Positions 1 to 9,771 are shown, counted from the stretch's first letter. The stretch is DNA of 64,000 nucleotides from Citromicrobium sp. (GCA_002729695.1 PBYQ01000021.1:17053-81052), one strand, 5' to 3'. Translations and numbers: made by a program. Notes: a model not told the origin generated them from the sequence alone.

Positions 1-569
1 CGCCCGCTCCAGCTGTGCAGCATCCGTGCAGCGACTTCCTTACCCGATCCGGCCGGGCCGCTGATCAGGACCCGGCTGCCCGTATTGGCGACCCGTTTGA
101 GCGTGGCACGCACCTGGTTGACCGGCGCGGAGTTGCCCGTGAACTCCTCGCCCGGGCCGCCATTGTCCTGCTTCAGGCGCGTGTTCTCGCGCCGCAGACG
201 TTCGGTTTCGGTCGCGCGTTCGACCAGCAGCAGCAAGCGCTCCGTCTCGAACGGCTTTTCGATGAAGTCCATCGCGCCGCGGCTGACCGCGGAGACTGCG
301 GTGTCGATATTGCCGTGGCCCGAGAAGATGATCACCGGCAGCTCCGGCTCGCGTTCCTTGATCGCATCGAGCACTTCCAGCCCGTCCATCGGGCTGCCGT
401 GGAGCCACACATCGAGCAGGACGAGGCTCGGCCGCCGCTCGTCGACCATTTGCAGCGCGGTTCCGCTGTCGCCCGCGACGCGGCATTCGTAGCCTTCGTC
501 GGTCAGCACGCCGGAAACCAGTTCGCGAATATCGCGTTCGTCGTCGACGACCAGGATATCGAGCGCCAT
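1..569 (-). CDS. ntrX: NtrX-type response regulator, C-terminus off the window
   Basis: Response regulator partner of NtrY, a transcription factor for nitrogen and redox-linked genes. About 190 N-terminal residues are visible. They begin MALDILVVDDERDIRELV, a CheY-like receiver with the acidic pair at 9-10 and the predicted phosphoacceptor Asp at 53 (LVLLDVW). After a linker comes the start of an AAA+ sigma-54 interaction domain with a Walker A loop, GPAGSGKE. The start codon (569-567) has an ideal AAGGAGG five bases upstream. It lies 28 bases after ntrY, so the two are cotranscribed. The rest of the AAA+ domain and the expected Fis-type HTH lie outside the window. Confidence 0.93.
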   Translation of the reverse strand, partial: MALDILVVDDERDIRELVSGVLTDEGYECRVAGDSGTALQMVDERRPSLVLLDVWLHGSPMDGLEVLDAIKEREPELPVIIFSGHGNIDTAVSAVSRGAMDFIEKPFETERLLLLVERATETERLRRENTRLKQDNGGPGEEFTGNSAPVNQVRATLKRVANTGSRVLISGPAGSGKEVAARMLHSWSG

Positions 570-597
570 CAGCGCCTCCTTTCGGGGTGTGTCTGTT

Positions 598-2817
598 TCA
601 TGCGGCCTGTTCCTCGGATGCTGCGGGCTCGGGGTTACGGGCGAAGCGAAGGATGACCTGGGTGCCGCCTTCCGCGACCGGGGTGAAGGACATGTCGCCG
701 CCATGCTCCTCCACGATCTTGCTGACGATCGCGAGCCCCAGCCCGGTGCCCTTTTCGCGGGTTGTCACGTAAGGCTCGGCGATCCTGTCCCGCTCGGCTG
801 GCAGGCCAACGCCGTTATCCGCAACCCGGATTTCGACGAGTTCGTTGCCCTGTTCGATCGATACCGCGATCCGACCGGTAAAATCGGCACCTTCGTCCGA
901 CGCACGCGCCTGCACCGCTTCGACCGCGTTCTTAAGAACATTGGTCATTGCCTGGCCGAACTGGTGACGATCGCAGCTGAGCGGCACGTTTCCATCCTGC
1001 GCCTCGACATTGAATGCAATGTCCTGATGCGCGACCTCCTGAAGGAAGACTGCCTGACGCACGAGATCGATCGCGTCTTCGTCGCGGAAAACCGGCTTTG
1101 GTAGGCGGGCGAAGGAGGAGAACTCGTCGACCATCGCCCGCAGCGCGCCGACCTGGCGCACGATCGTGCTGGTCAGCTCGTCGAACAGCGTATCGTCGTC
1201 GCCTACCTTCTTGCCATAGCGACGCTTGAGCCGTTCGGTTGCGAGCTGGATCGGGGTGAGCGGGTTCTTGATCTCGTGCGCGATCCGACGCGCAACGTCT
1301 GACCAGGCAGCGCGGCGCTGGTCGAGCAACTGGCGCGTGATATCCTCGAAGGTGATCACATGCCCGCCGGTTGCGGGCGCGATCCGCACCGCCAGCGTCA
1401 GCAGGTCGGCACCCTTCGTCACGGTGACGATGCCGCCTTCCACCCCCTTGTCGAGCAGCGCGGCGATCTGCGGCGCGACCGTGACAAAGGCCTTGCCCCG
1501 CCCCTCCTCGGTCGCATCCTCGAACAGCACGAGCCGCGCCGAGGTGTTCATCAGCTGGATCGCGCCACCCTCGTCGATCGAGACAATGCCTGCACTCATC
1601 GACTCGAGCACCGCCTCGATAAAGGCGCGCCGTTCGTCGATCTCGCGGTTTGCCCGCATCAGGTCGTCGGTCTGCGTTTCGAGCTGCGCGGTCATCCGGT
1701 TGAACGCCCGGTTGAGCAGGCCGATTTCGTCCGCGCCGGTGCGCCCTTCGATCCGCAACGCGAAATTGCCCGCCCCGACCTTGCGCGCCGCGGCGACCAG
1801 ATCGGTCAGCGGCTCGACCTGGCGGTCCGCAAAGCGCAGCGCGAACCAGACAGCGAAACCCACCAGCGCGAGGCTGACGAAGAACAATGCCAGGTTGAAG
1901 CGCAGTTGCAGCGCGCGGGCACGCTGGGTCAGCTCGCGATACTGGACCATGATGTCGGTCGCGCGCTGGAAATTGGTGAAGGACAGTGCCGTCGTGTTGC
2001 GCGCATTGTAGAGGTAGATGCCCGCAGCGCGGTCGATCGGCGTTATCGCCTCAATCCGCTGCTGATCCGCAAAGATGACCTCGTTCTCGCCCGCCTCGAA
2101 CTTGGGCAGCGCGCGGGCGCCAGCCTCGGCCGGCTGATTGCCGGCGACAATCCCGATTGCCACCGCGGTTGTGACCGTGCCGTTGGGAAAGGCCTGCAAG
2201 ATCGCGCTCTCGCTGATGTCGCGGGCCTGCATCTGGTAGAGGTAATCCTCCTGGAACTCGCGGCTGGCCAGGTCGTCCGCATCGCGGCCCTGCAACAGGT
2301 AGAGCATGTCACCCGCCATCGTGCGGGTTTCCTGAGCAACCTCGAACTGGTTCTGCTCGAAATAGCTCTCTGCAAATTCGTTCGTACTCTCGAACAGCCC
2401 TCGTGAATCGCTCGAAAACCAGAAATCGACGCCCGACTGGAACAGCACCCCAGCAAACGTCGCCACGAGCAGCGTTGGAACCGCAGCAATCAGCGAGAAC
2501 ACGAAGACGAGGCGGACGTGCAGTCTTGCGGTACTGCCAGCGGCGCGACGCAATGCGAGCCTGCGTCCGAGCAAAACCAGCAGCGCCATCGCCGGCACGA
2601 GCGTGCCGATCAGAAGGATCGAGATCTGCCGCGTCGGAAGGAGATCGGTCTCGTCGGGCGTCTTCGCGAAAGCGCTCCACGTCGCGAAGACCATGATCGC
2701 CAGCGCGACTGCCGCACCGATTTCCAGCAACCGGAACAGGTTGGCGCGCCGCGAAGCGACGACCATGCGCCGTGCAAAGCGAGAACCGCGTATTGTCTTG
2801 ACGGGAGAGGTCGCCAT
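598..2817 (-). CDS. ntrY: NtrY-type membrane sensor histidine kinase
   Basis: A 739-residue inner-membrane sensor kinase that would phosphorylate NtrX. Hydrophobic segments lie near residues 30-50, 66-85, 103-127 and 306-329, and a periplasmic loop of about 175 residues separates the last two. A HAMP region follows (about 330-385), then a PAS-like region (395-490) and HisKA with the phosphoacceptor His at 514 in RRIAHEIKNPLTPIQ. The C-terminal ATPase domain has N-box NVLKNAVEAV and glycine box GTGLGLAIV. Length and order match the NtrY family. It is downstream of dusB, and the gap between them (2818-2934) holds no gene. The ntrB-ntrC pair that often follows dusB in alphaproteobacteria is absent. 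Confidence 0.95.
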   Translation of the reverse strand: MATSPVKTIRGSRFARRMVVASRRANLFRLLEIGAAVALAIMVFATWSAFAKTPDETDLLPTRQISILLIGTLVPAMALLVLLGRRLALRRAAGSTARLHVRLVFVFSLIAAVPTLLVATFAGVLFQSGVDFWFSSDSRGLFESTNEFAESYFEQNQFEVAQETRTMAGDMLYLLQGRDADDLASREFQEDYLYQMQARDISESAILQAFPNGTVTTAVAIGIVAGNQPAEAGARALPKFEAGENEVIFADQQRIEAITPIDRAAGIYLYNARNTTALSFTNFQRATDIMVQYRELTQRARALQLRFNLALFFVSLALVGFAVWFALRFADRQVEPLTDLVAAARKVGAGNFALRIEGRTGADEIGLLNRAFNRMTAQLETQTDDLMRANREIDERRAFIEAVLESMSAGIVSIDEGGAIQLMNTSARLVLFEDATEEGRGKAFVTVAPQIAALLDKGVEGGIVTVTKGADLLTLAVRIAPATGGHVITFEDITRQLLDQRRAAWSDVARRIAHEIKNPLTPIQLATERLKRRYGKKVGDDDTLFDELTSTIVRQVGALRAMVDEFSSFARLPKPVFRDEDAIDLVRQAVFLQEVAHQDIAFNVEAQDGNVPLSCDRHQFGQAMTNVLKNAVEAVQARASDEGADFTGRIAVSIEQGNELVEIRVADNGVGLPAERDRIAEPYVTTREKGTGLGLAIVSKIVEEHGGDMSFTPVAEGGTQVILRFARNPEPAASEEQAA

Positions 2818-2934
2818 CGTTGCCGACTTACAACATTGCTGTTGCTGTAATACAAGTTACAAAGGCCGTGTCGTCCCACTTCGCGTCGCATTTCGGCAAC
2901 GCCTCACGGCAATCGCTAGCGAAAATGCCTCGGC

Positions 2935-3954
2935 TCAGGCGGCGTCTCGCACCAGGAAGGGTTCGAAGAACCGGTCGATCTCGCCCAGCACCTGCGCCGG
3001 ATCGTCGATGAAGTTGATCGTCTTGCGGAAATCGGCCGATCCGTAGAGCCCCTTGGTGTACCACCCGAGGTGCTTGCGAGCGATCTTTACGCCGACCGCC
3101 GGTGTGTAATGATCGAGCATCCGCCGATAATGTTCGACCACGACGGCATAATGTTCGTTCAGCGGCGGGTCGGCCCGCTTCTCGCCCGTCTGCCACCAGT
3201 GCATCACCTGGCCGAGCAGCCACGGGCGGCCATAGGCCCCGCGCCCGATCATCAGCCCGTCTGCGCCCGATTGCTCCAGCGCCTTGGCAGCGTCGTCGAT
3301 ACTGCAAATGTCGCCGTTCACGATCACGGGGATGCTGACCGCGTCCTTCACCTTGCGGATGAACGACCAGTCGGCGCTGCCCTTGTACATCTGGTTGCGT
3401 GTGCGGCCGTGGACGGTGATCATCTTCACGCCCAGATCCTCGGCAATCCGCGCCAGTTCGGGCGCGTTGAGGCTCTGGTGATCCCAGCCCATGCGCATCT
3501 TGACCGTGACCGGTACGTCGACCGCCTTGACCGTCGCTTCCATCAGCTTGGTCGCCAGCGGCACCTCGCGCATCAGCGCGCTGCCCGCCAGCTGGCCGAC
3601 GACCTTTCGCACCGGGCAGCCGAAATTGATGTCGATGATCGCCGCGCCGTTGCCTTCCTGCAATTTCGCGGCTTCGGCCATGCTTGCCGGGTCGCAGCCG
3701 ACGAGCTGCATCGAAACCGGCTCCTCGATCCGGTCCCACGCGGCCTTCTGCACGCTCTGCCGCGTTTCGCGGATCGCAGCCTCGCTCGCGATCATCTCGG
3801 TCACGTTGAGGCCCGAGCCATAGCGGCGCACCAGCGTACGGAACGGCATGTCGGTCACGCCGGTCATCGGCGCGAGGACGACAGGCGTCTCGACGCGCAC
3901 ATCGCCGATGGCGATCGGCTTGGGAGCCGAAGGAGGGGTTGGCACTTCAAGCAT
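2935..3954 (-). CDS. dusB: tRNA-dihydrouridine synthase (DusB/NifR3)
   Basis: A 339-residue FMN enzyme that reduces uridines in the tRNA D-loop. The TIM barrel begins near residue 15 ([21 protein letters not shown]). The catalytic Cys is C113 in [12 protein letters not shown]. The phosphate/FMN-binding region VNGDI...[17 protein letters not shown] is present. The frame stays open upstream to 4416, but that extension would run through ispD on the other strand. The ATG at 3954 gives the family length and leaves a 60-base divergent spacer to ispDF. In many alphaproteobacteria nifR3 heads the ntr operon, and that arrangement is kept here with ntrYX. Confidence 0.95.
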   Translation of the reverse strand: MLEVPTPPSAPKPIAIGDVRVETPVVLAPMTGVTDMPFRTLVRRYGSGLNVTEMIASEAAIRETRQSVQKAAWDRIEEPVSMQLVGCDPASMAEAAKLQEGNGAAIIDINFGCPVRKVVGQLAGSALMREVPLATKLMEATVKAVDVPVTVKMRMGWDHQSLNAPELARIAEDLGVKMITVHGRTRNQMYKGSADWSFIRKVKDAVSIPVIVNGDICSIDDAAKALEQSGADGLMIGRGAYGRPWLLGQVMHWWQTGEKRADPPLNEHYAVVVEHYRRMLDHYTPAVGVKIARKHLGWYTKGLYGSADFRKTINFIDDPAQVLGEIDRFFEPFLVRDAA

Positions 3955-4014
3955 GGGGAAGCGCGCCAAATAGTGGATTGCCGCCGCTCCCGCAAGCGCG
4001 TAGCCCCATCGTCG

Positions 4015-5184
4015 ATGGCCCAACTCCGTCACTCTCCCGCAGACCCGCCCCGTTTCGCCGCGATTATCGTTGCCGCAGGCACCGGCACGCGCGCCGGACA
4101 GGCGATCCCCAAGCAATATGTTCGCTGGCGCGGGAAGCCGGTGCTGCGCCACTCGGCGGAATCGCTGCTCGCAGCAGGAGCCGCGCCTCTGGTGGTCGCC
4201 ATTGCGCCCGATGCGGCGGACTTGGCGCGCGAAGCGCTCGCAGGGCTCGACTCGATCATGTTGATCGAGGGTGGCGATACCCGCCGCGAGTCCGTATCCG
4301 CCGGGCTCGAGGCGCTGGCGGTAGACGCGCCGGAGCGCGTGCTGATCCACGACGCCGCACGCCCCACCCTTCCCCAACCGGTGATCGACCGGGTGCTTGC
4401 CGCGCTCGCAACCCATCCCGGCGCGATCCCCGCGCTAGAGGTAGTCGACACCATCGCACGCACGAAGGATGGCGTGATGACGGGACAGGAAGACCGCAAC
4501 ACACTCGCCCGGGTACAGACCCCCCAAGGCTTCGTGTTCGACGACATTCTGGCTGCACACCGTGCATGGGATAACCCCAGCGAGCCGACCGACGACGCGC
4601 AGGTGCTGCGGGCGAGCGGCGGCGAGGTCGCCGTGGTCGAAGGTTCGACGAAACTCGCCAAACTGACTTTTGCAGAGGATTTCGCGATGCAGGCAGCGCC
4701 CGTCCGCACCGGCACCGGCTTCGACGTTCACCAGCTCGTCGAGGGTGAGGAATTGTGGCTCGGCGGCGTCCGGATTGCGCACGACAAAGGCCTCTCCGGC
4801 CACAGCGATGCAGACGTTGCCCTTCATGCGCTCGTCGACGCCATTCTGGGCGCTGTCGGCAATGGCGATATCGGCACGCATTTCCCGCCCAGCGACGAAA
4901 GATGGCGCGGTGCAGAGTCGGGCCAATTCCTCGCGCACGCGGTCAGCCTTGCAGCGGAGGCGAGATACCGGGTCGGCAATCTGGACCTGACCATTATCTG
5001 CGAGGCGCCCAAGATCGGGCCGCACAAGGATGCGATGCGCGAAAAGATCGCCGAACTGGCCGGTGTTCAGGTCGATGCTGTAAGCGTAAAAGCGACCACG
5101 ACCGAAAGGCTCGGTTTTACCGGGCGCGGCGAAGGAATTGCCGCTCAGGCCGCCGCAACCCTGATCAGGGAGGACTTCGAATGA
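4015..5184 (+). CDS. ispDF: Bifunctional IspD/IspF (MEP pathway)
   Basis: A fused 389-residue enzyme for two steps of isoprenoid precursor synthesis. Residues 1 to about 224 are 2-C-methyl-D-erythritol 4-phosphate cytidylyltransferase, with nucleotide loop [13 protein letters not shown] and the VLIHDAARP block. Residues from about 225 ([17 protein letters not shown]) are 2-C-methyl-D-erythritol 2,4-cyclodiphosphate synthase, with zinc ligands D237 and H239 and the [10 protein letters not shown] motif. The fusion is usual in alphaproteobacteria. The open frame extends upstream through dusB on the opposite strand, so I take the ATG at 4015, just before the conserved IspD start. The stop overlaps the next gene (ATGA). 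Confidence 0.96.
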   Translation: MAQLRHSPADPPRFAAIIVAAGTGTRAGQAIPKQYVRWRGKPVLRHSAESLLAAGAAPLVVAIAPDAADLAREALAGLDSIMLIEGGDTRRESVSAGLEALAVDAPERVLIHDAARPTLPQPVIDRVLAALATHPGAIPALEVVDTIARTKDGVMTGQEDRNTLARVQTPQGFVFDDILAAHRAWDNPSEPTDDAQVLRASGGEVAVVEGSTKLAKLTFAEDFAMQAAPVRTGTGFDVHQLVEGEELWLGGVRIAHDKGLSGHSDADVALHALVDAILGAVGNGDIGTHFPPSDERWRGAESGQFLAHAVSLAAEARYRVGNLDLTIICEAPKIGPHKDAMREKIAELAGVQVDAVSVKATTTERLGFTGRGEGIAAQAAATLIREDFE

Positions 5185-5750
5185 GACCGCCTCTTCGTCT
5201 CACCGCAACCGCCGCCCTTCTCGCGCTATCGCAGCCCGTCCTTGCGCAGGGCAGTTGCGTTCAGCAGGAGGATGTTGCGGATGCCGCGACCTATGCCATG
5301 CCGCTGGTCATCGAAGCCCTGCAATCGCGTTGCACCGAAGTGCTTCCGGCGAACAGCTTCATCATGAACGAGGGCGAAGATTTCTCCGCCGAGTTCGAGC
5401 CTTTGCGCGATAGCGCCTGGCCAGGTGCGCGGCGGCTGCTGGTGGGCGCAATCGAGAGCAAGACCGGCGCGAAGCGCGAATGGGCCGATCAGGCCGCACC
5501 GGGAACGGGCGGCATCATGCAAACGCTCATGCGGATGGAGGGTGACGATCTGCGCCCCTTCGTCGATGCACTTGCGCTTCAACTGATCGCAGAAGAAATC
5601 GAGCCCGACACGTGTGGCAAGGCAAATGCCCTGCTTCCACTGCTCGCCCCGCTTCCGCCCGAAAACTACGGCGCTCTGGTGGCGACGCTAATGGGGTTCG
5701 TCGGGAAGAAGGACGGCGCGATGCAAATTTGCGAGGTGCTACCGGAATGA
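5181..5750 (+). CDS. Secreted hypothetical protein
   Basis: A 189-residue protein of unknown function. It has a clear signal peptide ([17 protein letters not shown], cleavage after about residue 22). The mature part is short, mostly helical and acidic with scattered cysteines (near 26, 46, 153 and 184), which suggests disulfides in the periplasm. It shares its start with the ispDF stop (ATGA) and its stop with the pncC start, so it is translationally coupled to both. I recognise no domain. The position suggests operon membership rather than a function. Confidence 0.85.
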   Translation: MRPPLRLTATAALLALSQPVLAQGSCVQQEDVADAATYAMPLVIEALQSRCTEVLPANSFIMNEGEDFSAEFEPLRDSAWPGARRLLVGAIESKTGAKREWADQAAPGTGGIMQTLMRMEGDDLRPFVDALALQLIAEEIEPDTCGKANALLPLLAPLPPENYGALVATLMGFVGKKDGAMQICEVLPE

Positions 5751-6247
5751 CCGACGCTCTTCTCTCCTCCGACATCATCCAGCTCGCTACGCGCGTTGTA
5801 GAAGAGAACCGCGAGGCCGGGCGAACGATTGCACTCGCGGAAAGCTGCACCGGCGGGCTGGTGTGCGGCGCAGTCACCGAAATCGCGGGCTCGTCGTCGG
5901 TGCTCGACCGGGGCTTCATCACCTACTCGAACGAGGCAAAGATGGAGCTGCTGGGCGTCTCGTCCGACATCATCGAAACGTTCGGCGCGGTTTCCATCGC
6001 CTGCGTCTGGGCGATGGCGCAGGGCGCGCTTGCCAATAGCAAGGCCGATGTGGCTGTCGCGATCAGCGGGGTTGCCGGTCCCGGTGGCGGGACACCAACC
6101 AAGCCGGTCGGCACGGTGGTATTCGCCCGCGCGACCCGCGGTCAGGAAGACCAGCCCGAAGGCGAGCTCAAGTCGTTCGGTGAAATCGGCCGGGCGGAGG
6201 TGCGCCGTCAGGCGACGCTATGCGCGCTGGAGCTGCTATTGCCGTAA
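5747..6247 (+). CDS. pncC: CinA-family nicotinamide-nucleotide amidohydrolase (PncC)
   Basis: A 166-residue stand-alone CinA C-terminal domain. It deamidates nicotinamide mononucleotide to nicotinate mononucleotide in pyridine nucleotide recycling. Seen: the AESCTGG catalytic segment at 31-37, the block GFITYSNEAK, and the glycine-rich SGVAGPGGGTPTKPVGTV near residues 106-123. The N-terminal MoCF domain of full-length CinA is absent, as is usual for short family members. The ATG overlaps the upstream stop. The 3' end overlaps ratA on the opposite strand by 40 bases (6208-6247). Confidence 0.93.
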   Translation: MTDALLSSDIIQLATRVVEENREAGRTIALAESCTGGLVCGAVTEIAGSSSVLDRGFITYSNEAKMELLGVSSDIIETFGAVSIACVWAMAQGALANSKADVAVAISGVAGPGGGTPTKPVGTVVFARATRGQEDQPEGELKSFGEIGRAEVRRQATLCALELLLP

Positions 6248-6666
6248 AGCTCGTCCGCACGCTTTTCGAATGCGGTCATCATCATGCGAAACGCCCGGTC
6301 GAAATAGGCCCCGGCCAGCCGCTCGAAAATCCGGCTCTTGAAGGTGAAGTCGACGCAGAAGTCGATCTCGCACCCGCCGTCCACCTCGGCGAATTCCCAC
6401 GCATTGTGCAGATCGCTGAGCGGGCCGTCGATGTAATGCACATGGATGCTCTCGGGCCGCTTCTTCTCGACCCGCGAGGTGAACTTCTCGCGGATCGCCT
6501 TGAAGCCGACCACCATGTCCGCCACCATTTCGGTCTCGCTGTCGGACTGGATGCGCGTTGCGATGACCCACGGCAGGAAATCGGGATAACTGCGCACATC
6601 CGCGACCAGATCGAACATCTGCTCGCACGTATAAGGCAGCACCCGTTTCTGGTGGATGCCGGGCAT
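6208..6666 (-). CDS. RatA/Coq10-like START-domain protein
   Basis: A 152-residue polyketide-cyclase/START-fold protein. The opening HQKRVLPYTCEQMFDLVADVRSYPDFLPW and the block GFKAIREKFTSRV are typical of the Coq10/RatA family. Coq10 proteins bind ubiquinone and help respiratory function. The RatA name comes from an E. coli ribosome-association phenotype. The lipid-binding role is the likelier one here. It follows lipA with a TGATG overlap at 6664-6668, a pairing common in alphaproteobacteria. Its 3' end runs 40 bases into pncC, convergently. Confidence 0.9.
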   Translation of the reverse strand: MPGIHQKRVLPYTCEQMFDLVADVRSYPDFLPWVIATRIQSDSETEMVADMVVGFKAIREKFTSRVEKKRPESIHVHYIDGPLSDLHNAWEFAEVDGGCEIDFCVDFTFKSRIFERLAGAYFDRAFRMMMTAFEKRADELYGNSSSSAHSVA

Positions 6667-7622
6667 CAGCGTGCGTCCTTGCGTGCTGCCTCGCGCGCCA
6701 GGCGTTCTTCACGCGCCGCCTTCATCTGGGCGAAATCGTCGCCAGCGTGGTAGCTCGACCGGGTCAGCGGGCTCGCGGCGACCTGCAGGAAGCCCTTGGC
6801 CCGCGCGATCGAACCGAAGGCATCGAAGGCCTTGGGCGTGACGAAATCCTCGACCTTCGCGTGCTTCGGCGTGGGCTGCAGATATTGGCCCATCGTGATG
6901 AAATCGACATCCGCACTGCGCATGTCGTCCATCACCTGATGCACTTCCAAACGCTGTTCGCCCAGCCCCAGCATGATACCCGATTTGGTGAAGATCAGCG
7001 GATCGTGCGACTTCACCTCTTCGAGCAGGCGCAGCGATGCATAATAGCGCGCGCCTGGGCGAATGGTCGGGTAAAGCCGCGGTACGGTTTCGAGGTTGTG
7101 ATTGAACACGTCCGGCCCGGCCTCACAGATCGCCTCGATCGCCGGGCGCATCTTGCCGCGGAAATCGGGGGTCAGGATCTCGATCGTGGTGTTGGGCGTC
7201 TCGCGGCGGAGCGCCTGGATCACCTTCACGAACTGCCCTGCCCCGCCATCGGGCAGGTCGTCCCGGTCGACGCTGGTGATGACGATGTGTTCGAGCCCCA
7301 TCTTCCCCGCCGCGACCGCCACGTTCTCCGGCTCCATCGGGTCAACCAGCCGCGGCATCCCGGTCTTGACGTTGCAAAAGGCGCAGGCGCGCGTGCACAC
7401 GTCGCCGAGGATCATGACGGTCGCGTGCTTCTTCTCCCAGCACTCGCCGATATTCGGGCACGCTGCCTCCTCGCACACGGTGTTCAGGCTGAGATCGCGC
7501 ATCAGGCGGCGAGTCTCGTGATAGCCCTTGCTCACCGGTGCCTTGACCCTGATCCAGTCGGGCTTGCGCTGGCGCGGTTCGCGGTTGTCTTTAGGCTCGG
7601 GGGCGGAAGAAAGGTCGTTCAT
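6666..7622 (-). CDS. lipA: Lipoyl synthase
   Basis: A 318-residue radical SAM enzyme that inserts two sulfurs into octanoyl-lysine on E2/H proteins. The auxiliary [4Fe-4S] cluster ligands are C50, C55 and C61 ([14 protein letters not shown]). The radical SAM cluster is CX3CX2C at C76, C80 and C83 ([10 protein letters not shown]). The C-terminal RSSYHAGD supplies the conserved Ser. I chose the ATG at 7622 ([10 protein letters not shown]); the upstream in-frame extension to 7658 is poorly conserved in character. One expected client, the lipoyl domain on PdhB, is encoded at 19486-20895. Confidence 0.97.
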   Translation of the reverse strand: MNDLSSAPEPKDNREPRQRKPDWIRVKAPVSKGYHETRRLMRDLSLNTVCEEAACPNIGECWEKKHATVMILGDVCTRACAFCNVKTGMPRLVDPMEPENVAVAAGKMGLEHIVITSVDRDDLPDGGAGQFVKVIQALRRETPNTTIEILTPDFRGKMRPAIEAICEAGPDVFNHNLETVPRLYPTIRPGARYYASLRLLEEVKSHDPLIFTKSGIMLGLGEQRLEVHQVMDDMRSADVDFITMGQYLQPTPKHAKVEDFVTPKAFDAFGSIARAKGFLQVAASPLTRSSYHAGDDFAQMKAAREERLAREAARKDAR

Positions 7623-7702
7623 GACCCGCCATCTAGGAGCCTGCCCGCGATGTAGCAATGGCGTGGCTTGCCAGCAGGGGCGGCGAAGGCCATGTGGCGG
7701 TC

Positions 7703-8419
7703 ATGTCAGAAATGCAGGCCCACAACATCGCCCTCCTCATCGATGCCGACAATGTCGATCCCAGCGGGATCGATGCGGTGCTCACCGTGCTAGCCGAGCT
7801 GGGCCAGGTGAATATCCGCCGCGCATACGGCAACTGGGCGAAGGACGCGCTCAAGCGCTGGGGCGATATCACCAATCGCTATGGCATCAGGCCGCACCAG
7901 CAATTCGACCTGACGCGCGGCAAGAACGCGACCGACATGGCGATGACAATCGACGCGGTCGACCTGCTCTATCAGGGCAAGGTCGACGGGTTCGGGATCA
8001 TGAGCTCGGACAGCGACTTTACGCCGCTGGTCACGCGTTTGCGGCAGGATGGGCTGCCGGTGTACTGTTTCGGCGATGCGAAGACCCCGCAGGCGCTGCA
8101 GCGCGCCTGCACGCGCTTTATCGACACCGCAAAGCTGGTGCGCGGGCAGTCGCGCGATTCGGCGACGGACAGCAAGCCCGAAAAGGTCGATGTCGATGAT
8201 GAGCTGATTCAGCTGCTCGGCGACGCATGGAAAGCCTCCAGCCGCGACGATGCCGGGTTTGCCCGCCTCCACGAGGTCGGCCAGATCGCAGGCAACCGTT
8301 CAAGTTTCGATGTGCGCAACTACGGCTTCAAGCGGTTGTCCGAGCTGGTGGGATCGCTCGACCGGTTCGAGATGAAGCGCGGGCAGGACGAGCAGCTTTA
8401 CGTCCGGCGTTTGCGATAA
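7703..8419 (+). CDS. NYN-domain nuclease-like protein with OST-HTH/LOTUS tail
   Basis: A 238-residue protein. Residues 8 to about 150 form a NYN (PIN-like, LabA-type) domain with acidic residues where this fold binds metal: D14 and D16 (ALLIDADNVD), the Asp in GKNATDMAM, and SSDSDFTPL. After an acidic linker, residues about 165-238 read as an OST-HTH/LOTUS RNA-binding module (DDELIQLLGDAW ... YGFKRLSELVGSL). The combination suggests an RNA-targeting enzyme; substrate unknown. The ATG at 7703 is preferred over 7658 because the extra residues precede the domain without conserved character. A minus-strand terminator overlaps the stop codon. Confidence 0.9.
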   Translation: MSEMQAHNIALLIDADNVDPSGIDAVLTVLAELGQVNIRRAYGNWAKDALKRWGDITNRYGIRPHQQFDLTRGKNATDMAMTIDAVDLLYQGKVDGFGIMSSDSDFTPLVTRLRQDGLPVYCFGDAKTPQALQRACTRFIDTAKLVRGQSRDSATDSKPEKVDVDDELIQLLGDAWKASSRDDAGFARLHEVGQIAGNRSSFDVRNYGFKRLSELVGSLDRFEMKRGQDEQLYVRRLR

Positions 8420-8453
8420 AAAAGCGGCGCGGAAGCTTTCGCCCCCGCGCCGC
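8418..8453 (-). terminator. Intrinsic terminator of the secreted repeat gene
   Basis: Perfect 9-bp stem (8424-8432 with 8445-8453) followed, reading leftwards, by six T (8423-8418). It serves the minus-strand gene ending at 8479. The T-tract overlaps the stop codon of the converging NYN gene. Confidence 0.85.
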
Positions 8454-8478
8454 CAACATTCGAATTCAGTCGGTCGAC

Positions 8479-9771
8479 TTAGCTGTCGATACCGGCGGAA
8501 GCTTCCTGCGCGGCGTAAGCGGCCCACAGCTTCGCAATCGATTCGCGGTTACCTTGCACCTTGGCGAAGGTTTCCTGCGCCGCAGCGAAATCGCCGGTCT
8601 CGACCTGCGCAATGCCCAGTCGGGTCAGCGCGGTGTTCCGATCGACATCGGGACGGGTAAGCGCCACTTCGTACAGTGCTGCCGCGTCTGCGGACTCGCC
8701 GAAGTTGAGGTAGACGTCGCCCGCAGCAATCGCGAGGCTGCCACTAGCGCCGGCAGCCTTGGCGTCGCTTGCAAGCTCGGCCATGTCGGCACGCAGGCCC
8801 GGCGAACGTTCGCGGCCTTCGTTCATCGCCTCGGCAACCAGCGTGTCGTTCTGGTCAAGCAGGCCCTTGGCGACCGCTTCCTCGGCAAGCTCGAGGACTT
8901 CGGCCGGGAGACGACGATAATTGGCGGCGTTGATGTAGTCGGCGTACTCGTTGCCTTCGCTCATCGTACCCGTGATGTGCATCAGGCGCATCAGGTCGAG
9001 AATCTCGGCGTCGCTGAACTCGCCGAAGTTGCGCTGCACGGCGATCGCATTGCGCCACGTCGTGTCGGACGGGTAATACTCGGCCCGCATGAGCGCGTAG
9101 TCCGCAGCCTTGTCGTAAGAGCCGTTTTCGTAAGCGAGCGAAAAGCCCAGTTCGAGCATTTCGTCGGTCGGCGTCGCACCTGCTTCGACCTGCTCGCCGA
9201 TCACACCGTCGAGGTAAGTCAGGCCGCCTTCCTGATTGTCTTCGAGGACGAAGCTCTGGGCGATCAGCCGGTTCACCTCAGGATCGTCGAACCCGAGATC
9301 CGCAGCTTCCTGCAAACGCTGGCGCGCCTTCGCGTAGTCGTGATTGTTGTAAGCGAGCTGCCCAGCGGTGAAGCTGTACTGCGCGACGTTCTCGGCAGGC
9401 AGCTTGCCGCTGTCGAGCATCATTTCCATGCCCTTGCCAGCCAACTCGTAATTCTTGAGGTCGAGCGCGGTGTTGTAGAGCCCGTTGCCGAACACGAGCT
9501 GATCGTCGGGCGTCGAGACCGCGCTTTCGGTCTCGAGGATCATCTCGAGGATCTTCTCCTGAGAGATCGACTCATCCTTCATGGCTTCCTCGACCGGAGG
9601 GTAAGCTTTCTGGAAGGCGTCCGAGAATTGGGCGGTCGACTTCTTCTTTTCTTCCTTCTTGGCGTAGGCGGGGGCGTCGTACGCCGTGAGGCCGAACGCG
9701 CCGACGCCCATAATAGCTGCCGCCAGGGCGAGCTTGGACGCTTTGCGCGAACTGGGTACGAAAAAGGGCAT
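8479..9771 (-). CDS. Secreted TPR-like repeat protein
   Basis: A 430-residue exported protein. The signal peptide has a long n-region and a hydrophobic core (KLALAAAIMGVGAFGLTAYDAPAYA), with predicted cleavage after AYA near residue 37 and a lysine-rich mature start. The remainder is helical and Ala/Glu/Leu-rich. It has TPR-like units such as YSFTAGQLAYNNHDYAKARQRLQEAADLG, split here across residues of about 140-165, and a C-terminal unit with ALTRLGIAQVETGDF. That pattern suggests a periplasmic scaffold. The ATG has AGGAGA six bases upstream. I do not recognise a named family. Confidence 0.85.
   Translation of the reverse strand: MPFFVPSSRKASKLALAAAIMGVGAFGLTAYDAPAYAKKEEKKKSTAQFSDAFQKAYPPVEEAMKDESISQEKILEMILETESAVSTPDDQLVFGNGLYNTALDLKNYELAGKGMEMMLDSGKLPAENVAQYSFTAGQLAYNNHDYAKARQRLQEAADLGFDDPEVNRLIAQSFVLEDNQEGGLTYLDGVIGEQVEAGATPTDEMLELGFSLAYENGSYDKAADYALMRAEYYPSDTTWRNAIAVQRNFGEFSDAEILDLMRLMHITGTMSEGNEYADYINAANYRRLPAEVLELAEEAVAKGLLDQNDTLVAEAMNEGRERSPGLRADMAELASDAKAAGASGSLAIAAGDVYLNFGESADAAALYEVALTRPDVDRNTALTRLGIAQVETGDFAAAQETFAKVQGNRESIAKLWAAYAAQEASAGIDS

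Noticed and set aside
3955..4416. Upstream in-frame extension of dusB (minus strand)
   Set aside because: It would run antisense through ispD. The ATG at 3954 gives the family length and start.
6208..6666. Toxin-antitoxin system at the RatA-like gene
   Set aside because: RatA-like proteins are Coq10-type lipid-binding proteins. There is no antitoxin partner; the neighbours are lipA and pncC.
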